Shown here in pieces: positions 48,001 through 51,000 of a stretch of DNA of 64,000 bases. The first letter of the stretch is position 1. Each line of letters opens with the position of its first letter. Origin of the DNA: Candidula unifasciata (taxonomy: Eukaryota; Mollusca; Gastropoda; Stylommatophora; Geomitridae); NCBI GenBank assembly GCA_905116865.2, contig CAJHNH020001592.1, positions 1 through 64,000 on the forward strand, written 5' to 3'. The position numbers and the translations under genes are program-made. Under the pieces are notes generated by a model. The model searched no databases, had not been told where the DNA came from, and worked only from the letters and a program-made list of their open reading frames with translations.

Positions 48001-51000
48001 GACCTGGTAGGGTACATGTTATAGAAGTTGGCTAATTAGGGATGTTTCCTTCCAAGTCTGCATGCATCTGCCTGAGAGGTCAAGAACCAACAGTCTGCAT
48101 ACAAATAAGCCAAATCTGTAAAATGGTTGTGCATGCAAAACTTAAGTTCTGGATCAAGATCAAAGACCAGGAGTGGACGAACAACCAAAATGCACAGATA
48201 TCGCAGCCTAGCTATTAACCACAAGTGCCAGCCACCCTTTTAAGTGAAAATGCAGATCACCATATATCACGATATATGACATGATTATTTTGACCTTTCG
48301 TTAAGGATGTAGTGCTTGTTAGTTAAAATTATTTTTATTGACTTTTTTCTTCAGTGAGGGAATTCAGTTCAGTTTGAGCCCGTTTGAAAACCCAGACAAA
48401 GGCCCCAATGCTGCTCCTCCCAACTTAGCCTTCCTAGAAGTCCTGTGTGAGTTCACCAACAAGCTCATGAAGCAGGACAAGAGGACAGTGTAAGTGTGGA
48501 CTAATTTGTGCCAGAAGTTTTTTCCATTAGAAAGGCATCAGAGTTTAAATATTTGGGAACAACATTCACCAAAGATAGGAAATTGAATTAAGAAACATCC
48601 CACGCAGTAAAGGAAATAAGTAGTGGGACAGCTAGCTCCCCTCTTACAGCATAAGACAATCTCAGTCAGCACAAAGAAACAAAACGTCTTATACAAAGCA
48701 TATTCATTCCTACCCTATGCTACTAGTGCCAGACATGGACACTTACAACAAACCAGAAAAGACAGTGAGGTGTCTGAGAAGGTGACCAGGAGAGAGTGGG
48801 GTCTGGTAGAAAAATCTAGCACAGAATGAATTCTGAATTACAAAGACAGTAAATCATTGAATTGCTCCCTTAGAGAGAATACCTTGTGATGCCCTGCTAC
48901 ACAGCCCTTAGAAGCTGATGTATTTTATGTTGAGTCAAGAATCGAAGCCCCTGTGGACATATCCCGAGTACTGTGATGATTAAGCGACTCATAGCGTGCT
49001 AAACTATTGCTATCCCTCTATCTGTGTGTGTTTTGTCTGTGTGTGTGTGTGTTGATGTTGGTCACCTCATTGTACACATCAGCACCTCCACATGTGCTCA
49101 AGTCTCCTGTCCTAGATCACAGAGTTAAACCTCAACACAGCACACAAACTTCTCTATGTGGGTTCTGGGGCCCTTTTAACTCTTTCAGGCCCATGAATTT
49201 TGACAGACTTTGCCCAAATTTATTTCCCTTTCCAAAAATGGCAGAGGGGTGGGTGCACAAGAAAGGCTATAGAGATTATAAAATACTTCTAATCCCTATA
49301 AAAGTATATATTTTTTAAAAGAGAAATGAATGTACATTTTGAATCTGATGATAAGTGTTTGTTTACTTTTGTTATAGTTAGTGGGAAAGAAACATTCAGC
49401 AGGTGTTAATTTCACAGGGACAACATTTAACAAAAAATTCTTCACTTACCATGATGTTGCAGCCACATGAGTAGTAAAAATCCAAATTTGAGAACAAAAC
49501 TTTAAAGTTTGTTCAATTTCCTAACATTTTCTAACATTATAATAACTTTCTGAGTAAGTTTAGCACTTAGGAGCTCTTAGTTCTCACAGAGCGCTAAGCA
49601 AAATTTCAGCGACCTGTACTTGTAGTTATAACATTGGTATTCATGGCACTCAAAAACAAACTTAGAAAATAAACTGCCAAAAAAAAATTTCGCTGTGTTT
49701 TCTCTCAAATTATCTACGTGTTTTTTAGTCCAGGAAATGAAACTAAAAGGATTTCGGCAGAGTGACTTTTCCTGAATAGTTTAATCATACCTCCAAACAT
49801 TTGAAACTAGTACGAAGCCGCGTCGAAGCAAAAATGTAAGGTACGCACGATTGACGATGACACTGTTGTTTGGGCAAAACGGAACCCTCTCTAACTACGC
49901 TCACACCGTTGTTTGGGCCTCAAAGAGTTAAAGGGAAAAAAATAGACCCACTGCCTACCCTAAAGCTTGTCGTAAGAGTCGACTAATTGAGAGTTTCTTT
50001 TGAAGTCGGAGTGCATCTGCCTGAGAAGCAAGGAACCAGCAGTCTGCACACAAATGAGTCAGATCTGTAAATCGGATGCACACGCAACACTCGGGTTCTG
50101 GAACAGAACTGCAGTCCAAAAGTGTATGAACAACCAGAACTTTCCACCAGAGTTTACAGCTGGTAAACAAGAAGAAGAAGTAGCACACAAACTAGCACTC
50201 TAGGATCCAGAAATTACTATAGATATTCAGCTGTAAAACATGTTTGCACACAAAACTCAGGTCATAGAACTAGGTCAAAGTTTAGAAGTGGATGAACAAC
50301 CACTATTTTCTGCCAGTGTTTTAAGTCTGTGAATGTAAGAAAGGGAAGTTAGAAGACTTTTCATATTTTTTTTAATTATTATTTAAAACTAGCTTCAATT
50401 CTATTGCCAACCTTCTCTGTTCCATTTGCTTGTAGAAAAAACTAAATCTGGGACAAACCCTGTCCGTCTCATAGGTGGTCTCTATATAATTAGCTCATGC
50501 TGGCTTTTTCTAAAAATCCCAGTTATGGTTCTGTGTGTTGTCTGAATTTGTATATTTGGTCAAAGCATGCTAAAGAAATCTGGCTTCCCCACAGGCCATG
50601 TATTTAGTATTTTTAAAAAAAAAAGTAAAGCACTTGTGGTTGTTTTTCCTAGTGAATTGCCTCCAGCTGTGAAGGTTGTGGGTTCAGTTTCAAACTCATT
50701 CCTTTGGTTAATGGGTGCAGGTATTTGGGACATCCCTGAGAAGGTATGGTGTTCCATGTCTGGTGTAATGAGTGGCCAGCTGCTGTCTAGTGACTGAGCC
50801 CTATGGGAGCAAACCCAGTGCCTTTCTCCTTGTGCTGCCTTTAATCCCTCAGTGGAGCATAGGCTGTCAACCAGCTCACGCCAAGTCGTCCTGTCCTTTG
50901 CTATTGCATGCAGCTTACCGCTGTCACCCCCATCTTTTTAAATGCATTCTCTAGCTGTCTTCTGTGTGTGTTTTTTGGTCCACCTTTATGACCCTGCGGG

